Positions 1 through 10,758 of a stretch of DNA of 64,000 nucleotides are shown here, piece by piece. A model generated the notes under the pieces. It was not told the DNA's origin. It was given only the letters and a program-made list of their open reading frames with translations, and ran no database searches. The stretch's first letter is position 1. Each line of letters begins with the position of its first letter. Both the position numbers and the translations under genes were made by a program. The stretch is taken from assembly GCA_009599575.1 (NCBI GenBank), contig VWND01000095.1, forward strand, positions 372,001 through 436,000. Direction: 5' to 3'. This stretch comes from Blumeriella jaapii (lineage: Eukaryota; Ascomycota; Leotiomycetes; Helotiales; Drepanopezizaceae).

Positions 1-1
1 T

Positions 2-2197
2 TTCGACCTTTTTATACTAGCTTTTATTACTGCACCAGTTCTATAATATTATAGGCAAAACCTTTTTTGTATATTAAAAACTAACGCTTTCGACGGCGTA
101 ATAGCTTTTATGCTTTCGTAATTTTATAGCGACGACTGGCTTCTAATCGCTTATTTCAGCAAAACTATAACTTTCGCAAAGCTAAATTACGTCGTATACG
201 ATAAAGAAATGCTCGTAATCGTAAGATTTCTAGGCAATTTTCGTATTAAATTGGCTGGCTTAATTTATTAGATTAAAATAATTATTAATTACAAAGCTTT
301 AGAATATTTTATGATTTTTAAACTTTTAAACGCTCGATAAATACGTTGGGCCGAGCTTCTCGCCGATTACAACTTTTTTATTACGTACAAATCAAATAAA
401 CACAATTCTCTGACTGACGTATTAACACGTCGTACGAGCGAATTCGATCGCTAAAACTTTTTTAAACGCACCCAGCGCCTGCAAATTCTTTTTCGAACAA
501 ATCAAATCGATTACCGCCTTTTGACTAAAAAACTTCGACCTTCTACGGCTTTCGAAACAGCTGTTTTTATCGTTGAAATAGCTGATTTTTTTTTCGTATT
601 CCGTGTCGTTAACCAGCTTTTTTACGCTAATCGTACAGCCAGCAGCCTGATAGCCTTCCGAAAAGAAACTGTACGAAACGCTACGAAAAAAAACGACGAC
701 AACAACATTCCGTTTTCGTATATACTTAAACGCGATCTGCTATTATATTACGGTCGCCTAATAATACCAAACGTCGACCATTTTCGTTTGGCTTTTATAC
801 GAAAAGTACACGACCAAATTTCCACCGCTTATTTCAGCGCTCGCAAAACTACGCAATTATTTTCGGACTAATACTATTGGCGAGGTATAACAGCTTTCGT
901 AAAACAATACTATCGCAATTATTACGCTTATCGAAAAAGTTTTATTTTAAAAAATAAGCGCTCCGGCCTTTTTCAGTTTTTTTTTGTTCCTGACCACTTT
1001 TGGAAGCACGTTATAATAAACTTTTGCAGCTTTAACAAAAACAAACACGGTTACGATAACGTATTCGTAATAATAAATCGCTTTTTTAAACAAGCTATTT
1101 CGATTTTTTGCTATAAAAATATCGACGCTCGAAGCTTCGCCAAATTGTATATATTTTATATGTATAAGTATTTTGGCCCTTTAAAAAGTATTATTAACGA
1201 TCGTGGCCCTTAATATTAATTTACCTTCTGGTCTGAATTAAACAAAATATTCGATACGCAACTAAAGCTTTCGACAGCCGCTTATTCTAAAACCGACGGT
1301 CAGACCGAAATTTATAACTAATACCTGCAAAAACGCTTTCGACCTTTCGTAAATTTTTATTAAAACGATTAAAGCGAATTTCTTTTAATAATAGATTTCG
1401 CTTAAATAATTTTTTTTTACGAAAATCTAAATAGCCTTTCACTTTTTAAAATTGTACACGATTATATTCCTTATATTAATTAGAACTGGAAGCTCGATAT
1501 TTCCTTTTCTCTCAACCTTTTACACAAGCTAAACGCAGACGAAGCTCGTGCGTACGCTCGCCGCCACTACGACGCTTGAAACTTCGTCAAATCGTATTTT
1601 TAACAAATCTACGATAAAATAAAAAAAAATGCGAATAGGTCTCGCCGCGCGAACGATTTTAACGTTGACGACTACGTATAGCTCGATATACGCCCATTTC
1701 CGACCTTCCGGCCCTTCCGCAAGCTCGACAACCTTATAAACGGCCCTTTTAAAATTATAGCCAAAATTTTCGATAACGCTTTTAAGCTAGACTTTTTTAA
1801 TATTATAAACGTATATTCAGTTTTTCATACTAGTCGACTGCGTAAAGCAGCTAACGACGCGCTTTCAGGTCAGGTTAACCCAGCCTCTAAACTTATTAAT
1901 ATAATTAATAAGCTTAAATACGAAATCGAAAAATTAATCGCTTGTCGAATGCAACGGAAAACCTTTTAGTACAAAGCTTTTTAAATAGGCTTAAATAAAA
2001 ATTTCACGTGGTACCTCGCGTCTGATTTTATATACGCTTTTTAAAAGTGCGCGACTTTTATTTAGCGTATAAAAAGCTCCCCGGTTTTTTTGCAAAACTT
2101 ATAGACTGGCTAAAAGCATATTCCGAAGGTTTGGATTCGTACGATTATTTGGATAATAACGTACCAATAGATAAAAGCTCGAAAGCGCGCTTTTTTC
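2..2197 (+). pseudogene. A1 pol remnant: RNase H, integrase, chromodomain
   Basis: One frame (frame 2) can be followed across the segment when TAA/TAG are read as RIP-altered Gln/Trp codons. RNase H lies at 2-290, with the motif NASDGV where family members have TDASDGV. An open stretch of 116 codons at 521-871 links RNase H to the integrase zinc-binding region. That region (about 815-945) has lost ligands: one His and the Cys residues read as Tyr. The integrase core at about 1000-1400 has Asn in place of the first catalytic Asp (IINFCSF) but keeps INDRGP and the TDGQTEIY block. A chromodomain-like segment (YEIEKLIACRMQ, then FTWYLASDF) lies at about 1910-2080. Chromodomains of this clade bind methylated histone H3K9 and bias integration toward heterochromatin (family knowledge). 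The protein cannot be functional. Confidence 0.9.
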
Positions 2198-2211
2198 GGA
2201 CGGAGGGGTAA
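2198..2211 (+). promoter_or_regulatory. Polypurine tract of A1
   Basis: A purine-rich run, ggacggaggggtaa, directly abuts the 3' LTR. This is the expected position of the plus-strand primer for reverse transcription. The same tract is seen in reverse complement next to the left LTR of A2 (23609-23622). Confidence 0.8.
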
Positions 2212-2510
2212 TATAACGATTTATTCTGTTGCCATCTCTCGTGTTACCCCAGCAATTACGTATAGCTGCAAGCTTCCCAGCAATTACGTATAGTTGCAAG
2301 CTTTTTGGTCTCCTGGTAAGTCTTCCCATTAATTGTGAAGATTATTATATATATAAAGCTTTTTCTTTTTAACAACCTTTGCCTTCTGCAGTTGTTGATT
2401 CTAAATGAATATCTTTGTTATTACAGAACCAAAGGCTCGTTTTTCATACCATATGAATACGGCGACCAGTTGACTGATCTCCCAGCCTTTCGACTGATTA
2501 GATCGTCACA
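2212..2510 (+). repeat. LTR of A1 (3' LTR, 299 bp)
   Basis: It begins tataacgat (a RIP-altered TGTGACGAT) and ends atcgtcaca, giving the 9-bp terminal inverted repeat typical of family A. It contains two tandem copies of a 28-bp unit (starts at 2251 and 2279) and a TATA-like tatatataaag at about 2346-2358. Confidence 0.95.
2346..2358 (+). promoter_or_regulatory. TATA-like box in family A LTR
   Basis: The string tatatataaag lies in the middle of the LTR in sense orientation and recurs in the other A LTRs (cttatatatata on the opposite strand in A2 to A5). It is the likely core promoter of the element. The assignment rests on position and sequence only. Confidence 0.5.
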
Positions 2511-3919
2511 GATATATAATTATAAAATAAAAATCGGCGAAAAACTCGGCTTATCGGGCTTATCGAGCCGAAAGATTCTTGGTTATTATAAAATATTTTA
2601 AAACGCGATAATCGGTATATATATATACGTTTTTTTAAACTTTTAATAGCTCCGGCTTATAATTTTTAAAAAAGCGAAAAATAGCGAAAAGCTTTTTGTC
2701 GTAAATCGGATAATTAAGCTCGGCGTCGATTATAATTTTAGAAAAAAAACCGACAGAGTAATAAAAATTATTTTTTTGCAATTGCGATAATACGCCAATT
2801 ACTATTTTATTAAAAAAGTCGGTTTCTAGGCGCGTTTGCTTATAAAAATCGTAATAACACAAAATAAAAGCATTTAGCAAAGCTTTGCGCAATGCCTTTT
2901 ATACGTTTTTTTGCTTTTTCTCGAATACGAAAAAAACGTTTTTGCTTATGAAAATAATAAAAAAACGGCAAATGCGATTATAGCCGGCTATAAAGCGTTT
3001 ATAAAAATTGCAAAAACTTAAAAAACTTTGCACGCCTCGTATATTCGCTGCATATTGCCAATTTTTAATAATAGCGATTTTTTCCGGATTTATTTTAATA
3101 TTTTAAATGCTAATAACGAAATTTAAAAATTTGATTTTCGTAATATTAAATTCGCATTTTTTAATATCAGCTTTTAAACCGTAATTTTTTTAAAATCGAT
3201 AAAATTTTTTTAACGTAAATTTTATATTTTAAGTTATTTGCGAAATAAATAAAAATATCGTTAAAATACGCCGAACAAAAATTATTTAAATGTTTTATAA
3301 AAATATTATTAATAAAGCGTTAAAATATAGCGGGCTTATTAATAAAGCCGAACGGAAGGATTTTATATTTATATATGCCGTATCGAATACGGAAACTGGT
3401 CAGTTTTTCAAACTTTTCGAATATCCGGATTCGATTAAATATTTATTAAATATTAATTTTCGTAAACATTTTAGCTTTAATAATTCGCGTTAATATTTCG
3501 TCGATCAAAAGCAAAAAATAAAGATTTTTTTTCGTAAAATCGTTAAGTTTGCGGTAATCGATATATAAGCGCATAAAGCCGTTTAACTTTTTAATAAATA
3601 AAATCGAAGCGGCGAAAAAAACATTAAAAAATTTAATAAAACTTTTATACAAATTATCGAAAATATAGCTTTTGATTTTTGTAAACTATTTATTTGTGAA
3701 GCGTTTAAATAATTTTATAAAAAACGTATTTTTTATAGCGAAGTGTATTTTATAATTTACACCGGGGCGGCGGAAAGCGAGCTTGTCGCTTTTTTGCTTA
3801 TAAAACAGTTTTTCGAATTCCGAATATTAAACTAAAAAAAGCTTTTTTATAAAAACCACGTTATCGTTATATTTGATTTGCAAAGCGTCGAGAACGGAAA
3901 TGCTTTTTATTACCGCGAG
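2511..3919 (-). pseudogene. B1 pol remnant: reverse transcriptase and RNase H
   Basis: Minus-strand RNase H is readable at 2635-2892, ending in AELNYPIYDKKLFAIFRF, a typical Ty3/gypsy RNase H segment. RT lies upstream at about 3000-3650. The open stretch 3446-3652 contains RLYIDYRKLNDFTKKNLYF, matching the RT motif region with DYRxLN. The frame is interrupted by RIP stops. The sequence is colinear with B2 50000-51400. It is cut at 2511 by A1 and at 3919 by C; the gcgag at 3915-3919 is one TSD copy of C. Confidence 0.88.
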
Positions 3920-4091
3920 TGTAAGGGGGCGAACGAGCAGAAGGTTCGTAAATGATTTGCATTAACTACGAGGTTCTAAATTAGAGGTGTCGCGAAGTTT
4001 AAGATACAATATATGCGGGCTCCGATGTTACGTAATAATAACGTAACCTTCGGACCACGTAATCAACGAACTGACGTTTTATCCTTTTATA
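3920..4091 (-). repeat. LTR of C (3' LTR, 172 bp)
   Basis: It begins tgtaaggggg on the plus strand; its other end, tatccttttata, is the RIP-altered form of the right LTR's catcccctcaca. It is exactly as long as the right LTR. An A-rich purine run abuts it on the element-internal side (minus strand from about 4113 to 4092), the expected polypurine tract. Confidence 0.95.
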
Positions 4092-4399
4092 TATGGTTTT
4101 TTTTTTTTTTTTTTACTTAATTTTTTCGTCGTCGGAATTTATTTTTATAAATCGAGCTTCGTTCGCGAAGCGTTTTTATAAACGAATGCGGGGTTTAGCT
4201 GAAATAATAAAAGAAATAATAAAAAAGGCAGGCTTTTTTAGTTTCGGAAGCAAAACAATTGGTTTTTTTATAATAAAAAAAGAATTGGTAGCAGTTTTTT
4301 TGTGTTTGATAACGGTTGTAAAAGTCTTTTTTAGTAGTAAAAGCTCGTTTTCGTTATTTATCGATTTGGCACGTTTTCTGTTGGCAATTCTGGCTTTAA

Positions 4400-7300
4400 T
4401 CAGTTTTGCTTTGATCGGATAAAATTTTTAAAAGAAACGTATAGCGAATTCAGCTATAAAATTATATGCGTTAACAACGTTTTTTAATAATTTTTAAAAC
4501 TGATTTTCGGCGTTGTAGCTACGCTATTATATTAAATAAAAAAAATTAAAATTTTGTTTAGAATCGAAAATAACGTTTATAGCTTATAGCAAGTTTTCGT
4601 TTGCGTCGATAAAAACAGATGGAAGAAAAAGGTTTTTTTGTTTTAAAAAGGGATCGTTGTAAGCAGGTTTGAGCAAATTAATATAAAAAACAAAATATAA
4701 TAATTTTTGCTCGAAAAATAATTTCAGTCTGTAATTATAAAAGCCTAGAATTTCGGCGATTTTGTAAAAACCGTAAAATTTATTATTTAGTTTTTTAATT
4801 AGTTTAATAAAGGTTATATTACGTTTATTAAAAAATACGTTATTTTTTATTTTGTAAGCAAAAGCTAATTAGCGTTGTTAATTAAAATAGTATTTTTGGT
4901 CGGCTAACGCTAAAATCAGATTTGTACGTAAAAGTAATTTTAATTTTTTTATTTTATCGGCGAAATCGTTTTTTTTCGTATTTGCTATTCGTAAAATACG
5001 TAAAATAAAACCTAAAATAAGCTTAAATAAAAAAAAGCTTATTCGGAAATAAAAACTTTTGTTAGCGTAAAAAAGGGAAACTTCGGTAAAAGCGTTTACA
5101 GCGTTATTCGCTGCGAATTCAGTTAAAAAAAGCCAGTTTTCCCAATTTTTTTAAGCGTATTCGACGAATTGTTTTAAATAAAAAAGTAAATAAGCGTTCG
5201 CGTTTTCGGTTTGGCCGTCTGTTTCGGAATAAAAGCTGATAAATAGCGTAATATTAGTTCCGAAACGGTAATTAATAGCTTTTCAGAATTATAAAACAAA
5301 TAAAAAGCTTCGGTTTGAAATTATAAAATCGGAAAAATTATATAAACGCCAAATATTTTTGCAAAATAATTTAGCTAAATCTGTCGCTTTTATAATTGTA
5401 TAATAAATTATATAATATCGTTTTTTAATAAAGCGACAAACTATTATTATAATTAAATTATTTCGATTTTTATGCTTTTTTATTGGAAAAAAGCTTATAA
5501 AATCGACCGATATATGGCTTCAACGGCGTAAAAAAATAGGTAAGGATTTGAAAAGTCTTTAATAGCGTTGATTAATACTTGTATTACGAAAGCAGCCGTT
5601 GTAATTGCGAACAAATCTTTTGCAATTTTCGAAAACTAATAGCTAATAATAATTTTTATTAATAATTTCGTAAAGTTTGTTTTTGCCAAAATAGCCTGTT
5701 CTTACTGAATTATAGGCTATTTGTAAAAGCCAGATACGAATAAAAATATTTAAATTCGATATATCGAAAACGTAAAATCGGTTTCGGAAATACAATTTGT
5801 TATTGCGTATAACGCATTTAAAAAGTTATAACGTTTTAGATTTCGGAATACTTTTTGATTTAAATATTTTTTTTTTAATAGCGATTTACAACTTATTAAT
5901 AAAATAGTATTTATTCAAAAGTCGTAAAAACTTTTCGTCGTCTGCTTCGGATTGTTTTAGCGAAGCCGAAAAAGCGGTCAAAACTTCGGTCAAATAGTAT
6001 TTTTTAAAAAAGGCTTAATTTTAAAACTGAATTTTTTCGTTTGAAAAATCTTAAAAAAAGTTTTAAAAGCGTCGGGTTAAAAAATCAGGTTTATTATTTT
6101 GTTTTTCAAATTTAAATATAATTACAAAATCAAAGCCAGTTAAAAACTCGCTTTAGCGTATTTAACGCTTGTTAAATTGTTTAATCGTTATAAAATATTT
6201 TAAGTTTCGATAGTTTGTAAATATTCGAATTGGATAGGCAGCTTTTTGTAATTCGGCTCGCTAATTTTCGAAGCAACGTATAATAACGAAAAGTTTTTTA
6301 TTATAAATTTCGTAATTGCATTCGGCAAAATCGAATTTTTTCGATATAAAAGCGATTAAATAAAATACTTTTATATCGTTTTTTTAAAAGAAAATCTTTA
6401 AAAAAACGTAATTAGAAACGTTAGTTTTAACGAATATTTTTTTATTAAAGTTAAAATAAAACAACGTAAATGCAGTCGTAAAAGCTGATTTAAAAAACTC
6501 GAAAGCTTTTATACAATCGTCGTTAAAATTTTATTTAATATTTTTCTTCGTTAAATTTATTAAAAAAATAACGATTTTAAAAAAACTTTTAATAAATCGT
6601 CGATAAAAATTCGCAAAATCTAAAAACGCTTATACGTTTCTGATATTAAAAAGAAGATTTTAACCCGTAATCGCTTCGAATTTTTTAAGATTTATTTTGA
6701 TTTTAATAATAAAAATAATCATTTTAAAATAAACGATTTTTTAAATTTCGAATTCGCATTTTTTTTTATATTTAGCTGCAGATCCGCGTTAAAAAAAGCT
6801 TAAAAAACAAAATTAACGTGTTTTCTGTATTTTTAAAAGTCGTTTAAATAAACTAAAATATCGTTTATATAAGCTGTGCAAAAGATATTTAAATAAAATC
6901 GTAAAATATCGTTTATACGAAATTAAAACGTGGCGAAAGCGTTGCATAATTCGAAAAGCATAATTAAAAACTCGAACAAATTATATTTCGTATTAAATGC
7001 AATAAGCTATTTATAGCCTTTTTTTATTCGAATTTTATTAAAAGCGGCGAAAACGTCGAGTTTAGTATAGTATTTGGCTTTGCTTAATCGTAAAAGCGTT
7101 TTTTAACTAATAATAAAAAATATCGATTTTTAATTATAATAGCGTTAAAAGCTTTATAATCGACGCAAAATCGTAATTCTTTTTTTGGTTTTTTCGCGAA
7201 TAAAACTAGAAAAGCTGCGGAAAAAAAGCTCGCTCGGATCCAGCTTTTCTCGAGGTTTTTTTTAAGAAATTTGCGTAAAATTTAAAATTCGTCGACTGAT

Positions 7301-8280
7301 ATATTATATAAAAAGCCGTATAAAAATATTATTTCAAATCGAAGTTTTATCGTATAATCAACGCTTTTTTTATAAAATGCAAGTTTATCAGCTTCGATAA
7401 AATCAAAAGCGGCTAAATAATAATAATAATAAAAAAGAAGTTTTATTCGAAAGTCGATTAGCGGTTTGGTTTGAAAAACTAAACGAATATCTTTTAGTAA
7501 AGCTTCAGCGAAATAAAATTCGGCTGAAAATTATTATCGTACAGTTTAAGAAAGCTTATTTTTTTGCAATTAATCGATTTCAAATAATATAATAAAAAGA
7601 GATTCGTCGGTTGAAACGCTTAATTTATATAATTATTAATTAATTTCGTATAAAAAAGCTGAAAATACCTCGATTCCTGGTTAAAAGGCCAAAGTAGTAA
7701 ATACAGCTGCTTTTGTACGACGAGATATAGCTAATAAAACGACGGTTTTGTAAAAATAGCGTTTTTAAATTAGGCTTAAAACGGCCAATTAATAAATGCG
7801 TTGAAGTAAGCAATTCGTACGGCAAAAGTCTGAATTAAAACAAAAGGTATTCGTAGTTCAGTTAATATAAAAATTATATAACCGAAGCCAAGGCTTTTTT
7901 AAAATAAAATCGTATTTTCCTAATATTGTAATAAAAGCTGTAATTAATTCGGTATGGCCGGCGGTATTAACTTAAAAAAAGATTTAATAAATAACATCGC
8001 CGTAAATAGAAAAGCGTCCGTTAACCACGGTAAGTTTACGTGGATTAATAAGTAAAACAAAGGTTAATTCGTAGTATTGCACGAAAAAATGATTAATAAA
8101 ATTATCGGTAGCTTCGGAATCGTTTAAAAAGTAAGTTTTAATATATGTACTATTAGTAATTATAATATAAAACAATACTAAATATAATTCCGGAACGCCG
8201 TCCAAAGCAAATAATTCCAATTTATTTTTCAAAAGTTTTTAATAATAACAATTATTAAAAACAGTTAGTTTCCCGACTTT
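4400..8280 (-). pseudogene. C pol remnant: protease, RT, RNase H, integrase, chromodomain
   Basis: The protease is readable at 7984-8232, where LNDSEATDNFIN corresponds to the retropepsin DSGA motif. RT starts at about 7300, with KNLEKSWIRAS and RFCVDYKAFNAI. RNase H follows at about 6500-6200. The integrase core at about 5750-4850 includes ETDGQTENANAYL. A GPY/F-like linker (KFYGFYKIAEILGFY) at about 4760 leads to a chromodomain at about 4560-4430. Many Gln/Trp codons are now stops. The order gag-PR-RT-RH-IN-chromodomain places C among the chromoviruses. The plus-strand open frame at 4093-4422 is a shadow of this region. Confidence 0.88.
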
Positions 8281-9740
8281 TTTGCCTCGGTTTTAGCCTT
8301 TTTAACTTAAAAAAAATCGGAGCAATTAGCAGCGCGATATTTATCGTTGATATATTATAAGCAAAAGTTATTAGCAAAAAAATAAATTCGGCGCGCTAAC
8401 TTTTCGGCATTATTTATTAAGCGTTTGTTTTTGGCTATATCGGCTGCGGTTTATATAATTGCTTTGGTTTAAATAACGCTAAAATTTATAAAATCGCTCT
8501 GAATAATAATCGTAGTAATAGTTTTAAATATAAAAGCAAAAAACGTGATTTCCGTATTACGGCCTCCGGTTTTATAATAATTGAAATTTAATTATCGAAA
8601 AACGGTATCGGTTTCGCGTATTTAAGCGTAAAAACTAATAAAATCGGTTTTTAAATCGAAAGGGTTCGTATAAAACAAACGGATAATTATATCAGAATAA
8701 AAAGCTTCGCGCAAAATAGCGATAGCGGCTTTATTATTAAACTTAATATAATTTTTAATTTCTAGCCAAATAAAAAGAAAAATAAACAGGAATTAATTGC
8801 TTTATTTAAAAAATAAAATTTTTTTAAATGCATTTGCTTATTAATTAAAAACACCGAACGATTATTAAAAGACTTAAATTATTTTTGCAATAATTAAATA
8901 GAAAAAGATGCCGTCCGTACGTAAACCTTTTTGTAAAACGCTTTTGGCTGTATCGAAAAAACGAAAAAAAAAATAATTTATACGATTTTGTTCGGTCGCA
9001 TATTAGTTTTGATTAAAACGGAGCTTTAGGATTATATTTTAAAAAAAAGTGGTAAAATGCTTCGTAACGTTGCCGGTGCTATCCGAATCTGTGAATTTAT
9101 CGGAATCGGAAAAGGCAGGTGTTTTTTTTTTTGCGTTTAAAATATTCGGTGTATTTTAATTAATAGAAATTTGTTTTCGGAAATTAGCAAATTCGGCTTC
9201 GCGGTTTTAAATCACTTTTTTTTAAAAAGTTTTTTTTTTCTAATATTATACCGTTTGAATATTTAGCTTCTGAGCGAAATTATTTAATTTAACTTTAAAT
9301 AATATTATTATATCGTTTTATTTTACCGCGTAAGCGAAAATATCGAAGATTTTTTAAAAGCAGGCTTTCGTATTAGCAATCAGAGCAGCGACGACTTGGT
9401 CGGGGTATTTAAAATGCTTTAAAATAAAGCAATTAGAGGGTTCCGACAATTTAGAAAGTTCCGACATTTTCGGTATTAATACCCGTTAAAAAAAAAGCGT
9501 GAAGTATATTTTGTTCCGAAATATAAGCAAAAGCAGAATAAAGTTTTTTAAATATAAGTCTTATATCAAAGGGAATTATCGTTTTTTTATATTAAAAAAA
9601 ATTGTCGTTTCGTAATTTCGTATAAAAAGTCGTAAAGTTATTATCGCGATAAAATTGATTTTTTGTATGCGCAAAAGCAGAACAGAATTAGCAGGCCTTT
9701 TTAATTCGAAGGCTGAAATAAAAATGTCAAAAAAGTTTTG
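8281..9740 (-). pseudogene. C gag remnant with zinc knuckle
   Basis: A minus-strand gag region sits between the 5' LTR and the protease. A retroviral-type zinc knuckle is readable at 8322-8363 as CLQYINDKYRAANC. The spacing is the CX2CX4HX4C pattern, with the second Cys and the His changed to Tyr by RIP. The capsid part upstream is full of stops and I cannot place its start codon. The knuckle lies about 90 bp upstream of the protease open frame, as expected for a Gag-Pol polyprotein. Confidence 0.75.
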
Positions 9741-9750
9741 GTAATTAATA

Positions 9751-9922
9751 TGTAAAAAAGCGAACGAGCAAAAGGTTCGTAAGTGATTTGCATTAATTAC
9801 GAGGTTCTAAGTTAGAAGTGTCGCGAAATCTAAAATATAATATATGCGAGCTCCGATATCACGTAATAACAACGTGACCTTCGGACCACGTGACCAACGA
9901 ACTGACGTCTCATCCCCTCACA
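9751..9922 (-). repeat. LTR of C (5' LTR, 172 bp)
   Basis: It runs from tgtaaaaaag to catcccctcaca on the plus strand, preserving one complete end of the TGTGAGGGG/CCCCTCACA inverted repeat. It holds CACGTGA at 9887-9893, changed to CACGTAA in the other LTR. Confidence 0.95.
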
Positions 9923-9927
9923 GCGAG

Positions 9928-10491
9928 TTATATAACTTTTTTAAATTCGATAATCTTCGCACAGCGGAAACGTTTTTTATTTATATTATATATAAAAGCA
10001 ATAAACGTACAATCGCTAAATAATAATAACCCTTTTTTTTTTACGGTTCGCATTCGTTTTTCGTAACGTATTTACAAAGCGCTGAATGCAAAAGCGGAAA
10101 TACAACTGATATTACAATTAAAAGTAAAAAAGGTAACAATTGGCCCGGTTAAAAAAACCGGCTTGGTCGGTTTAAAACTGCCAATAAAAAACTTTTCTAT
10201 CTTATGCAAACTGTTTTTAAAATCTCGCATAAATATAAAAGGTTTACCAGCTTCAAAGCTTAAATAAGCCTTTTTAATCGTTGTAAAAATATTGGCAGAA
10301 ATATATAAAACTTTTATTACGCTGTTTCGTTTGTTTGCATCTTTTTAATATATGCGACTAAGCATTTTAAGCTTTTTTCGCTGATTAAAATCGACGAACA
10401 ATTGCTCGTTAAAATAAAAAATAACGGATATATCGAATGGCCATTTTTTTTGTTTTTTTTTTGGCCATACGCTTGTTTTAAATCGTAATGC
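9928..10491 (-). pseudogene. B1 pol remnant: protease-to-RT linker
   Basis: This segment lies between the C and D insertions and is colinear, in reverse, with B2 49430-49985, including the paired tracts around ggcccggttaaaaaaaccgg (B2 49745-49775). It continues the B1 polyprotein but carries no catalytic motif. The plus strand ends with aatgc at 10487-10491, the left TSD of D. Confidence 0.85.
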
Positions 10492-10758
10492 TATAAAAGT
10501 AGGTAGGAAAACCAGACTGATACGGCCACATATCGGTGGGTAAGATAGTCTAGGAAATCCCTAGAAAAAACTGAAAAAAGGAAAAAAAAAATAAATAAAA
10601 ATATAAATTAAACTGCGTGCTTATGATACTATCTAAAAAAATGCTTTGCTTTTATACTTGTTAAAAATAGTTAATAACAAAGAATTTCGAAAGAATTTAT
10701 GCCTCGACTATAATTAAAATTATTAACTTTTATTAATATAAAATATCACCGTTTTACA
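10492..10758 (-). repeat. LTR of D (3' LTR, 267 bp), heavily mutated
   Basis: It starts tataaaagtaggtagg and ends ccgttttaca on the plus strand. It is colinear and equal in length with the right LTR (21572-21838). In the central part it has lost almost every GG/CC run still present there, and the differences I checked are C-to-T or G-to-A. Confidence 0.95.

Larger units (their letters stand above)
1..2510 (+). mobile_element. Family A copy A1, Ty3/gypsy chromovirus, 3' part
   Basis: This is the 3' portion of a chromodomain-bearing LTR retrotransposon that continues beyond the left window edge. Visible in order are RNase H, the integrase zinc-binding region, the integrase core, a GPY/F-like linker, a chromodomain, a purine-rich tract and the 3' LTR. 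The right flank at 2511 is family B sequence (gatat, where B2 has the equivalent of ggtat), so A1 is inserted in B1 downstream of its RNase H. The left TSD lies outside the window. A1 and A6 are the only plus-strand A copies here. Confidence 0.93.
3920..9922 (-). mobile_element. Family C, complete Ty3/gypsy chromovirus (6.0 kb)
   Basis: A full-length element with 172-bp LTRs at both ends and a perfect 5-bp TSD, gcgag (3915-3919 and 9923-9927). The empty site is seen in B2 near 49985. Coding is on the minus strand: gag, protease, RT, RNase H, integrase and a C-terminal chromodomain can all be followed through RIP stops. This is the only copy in the window. Confidence 0.95.

Noticed and set aside
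4093..4422. 109-codon plus-strand open frame in C
   Set aside because: It is antisense to the GPY/F-chromodomain end of C pol, is Phe/Leu/Ile-rich as expected of AT-rich antisense, and has no recognisable domain.
9730..9751. Primer-binding sites next to the 5' LTRs
   Set aside because: Bases inside each 5' LTR were read for A to E, but none gave a clear TGG-starting tRNA complement after RIP, so none is annotated.
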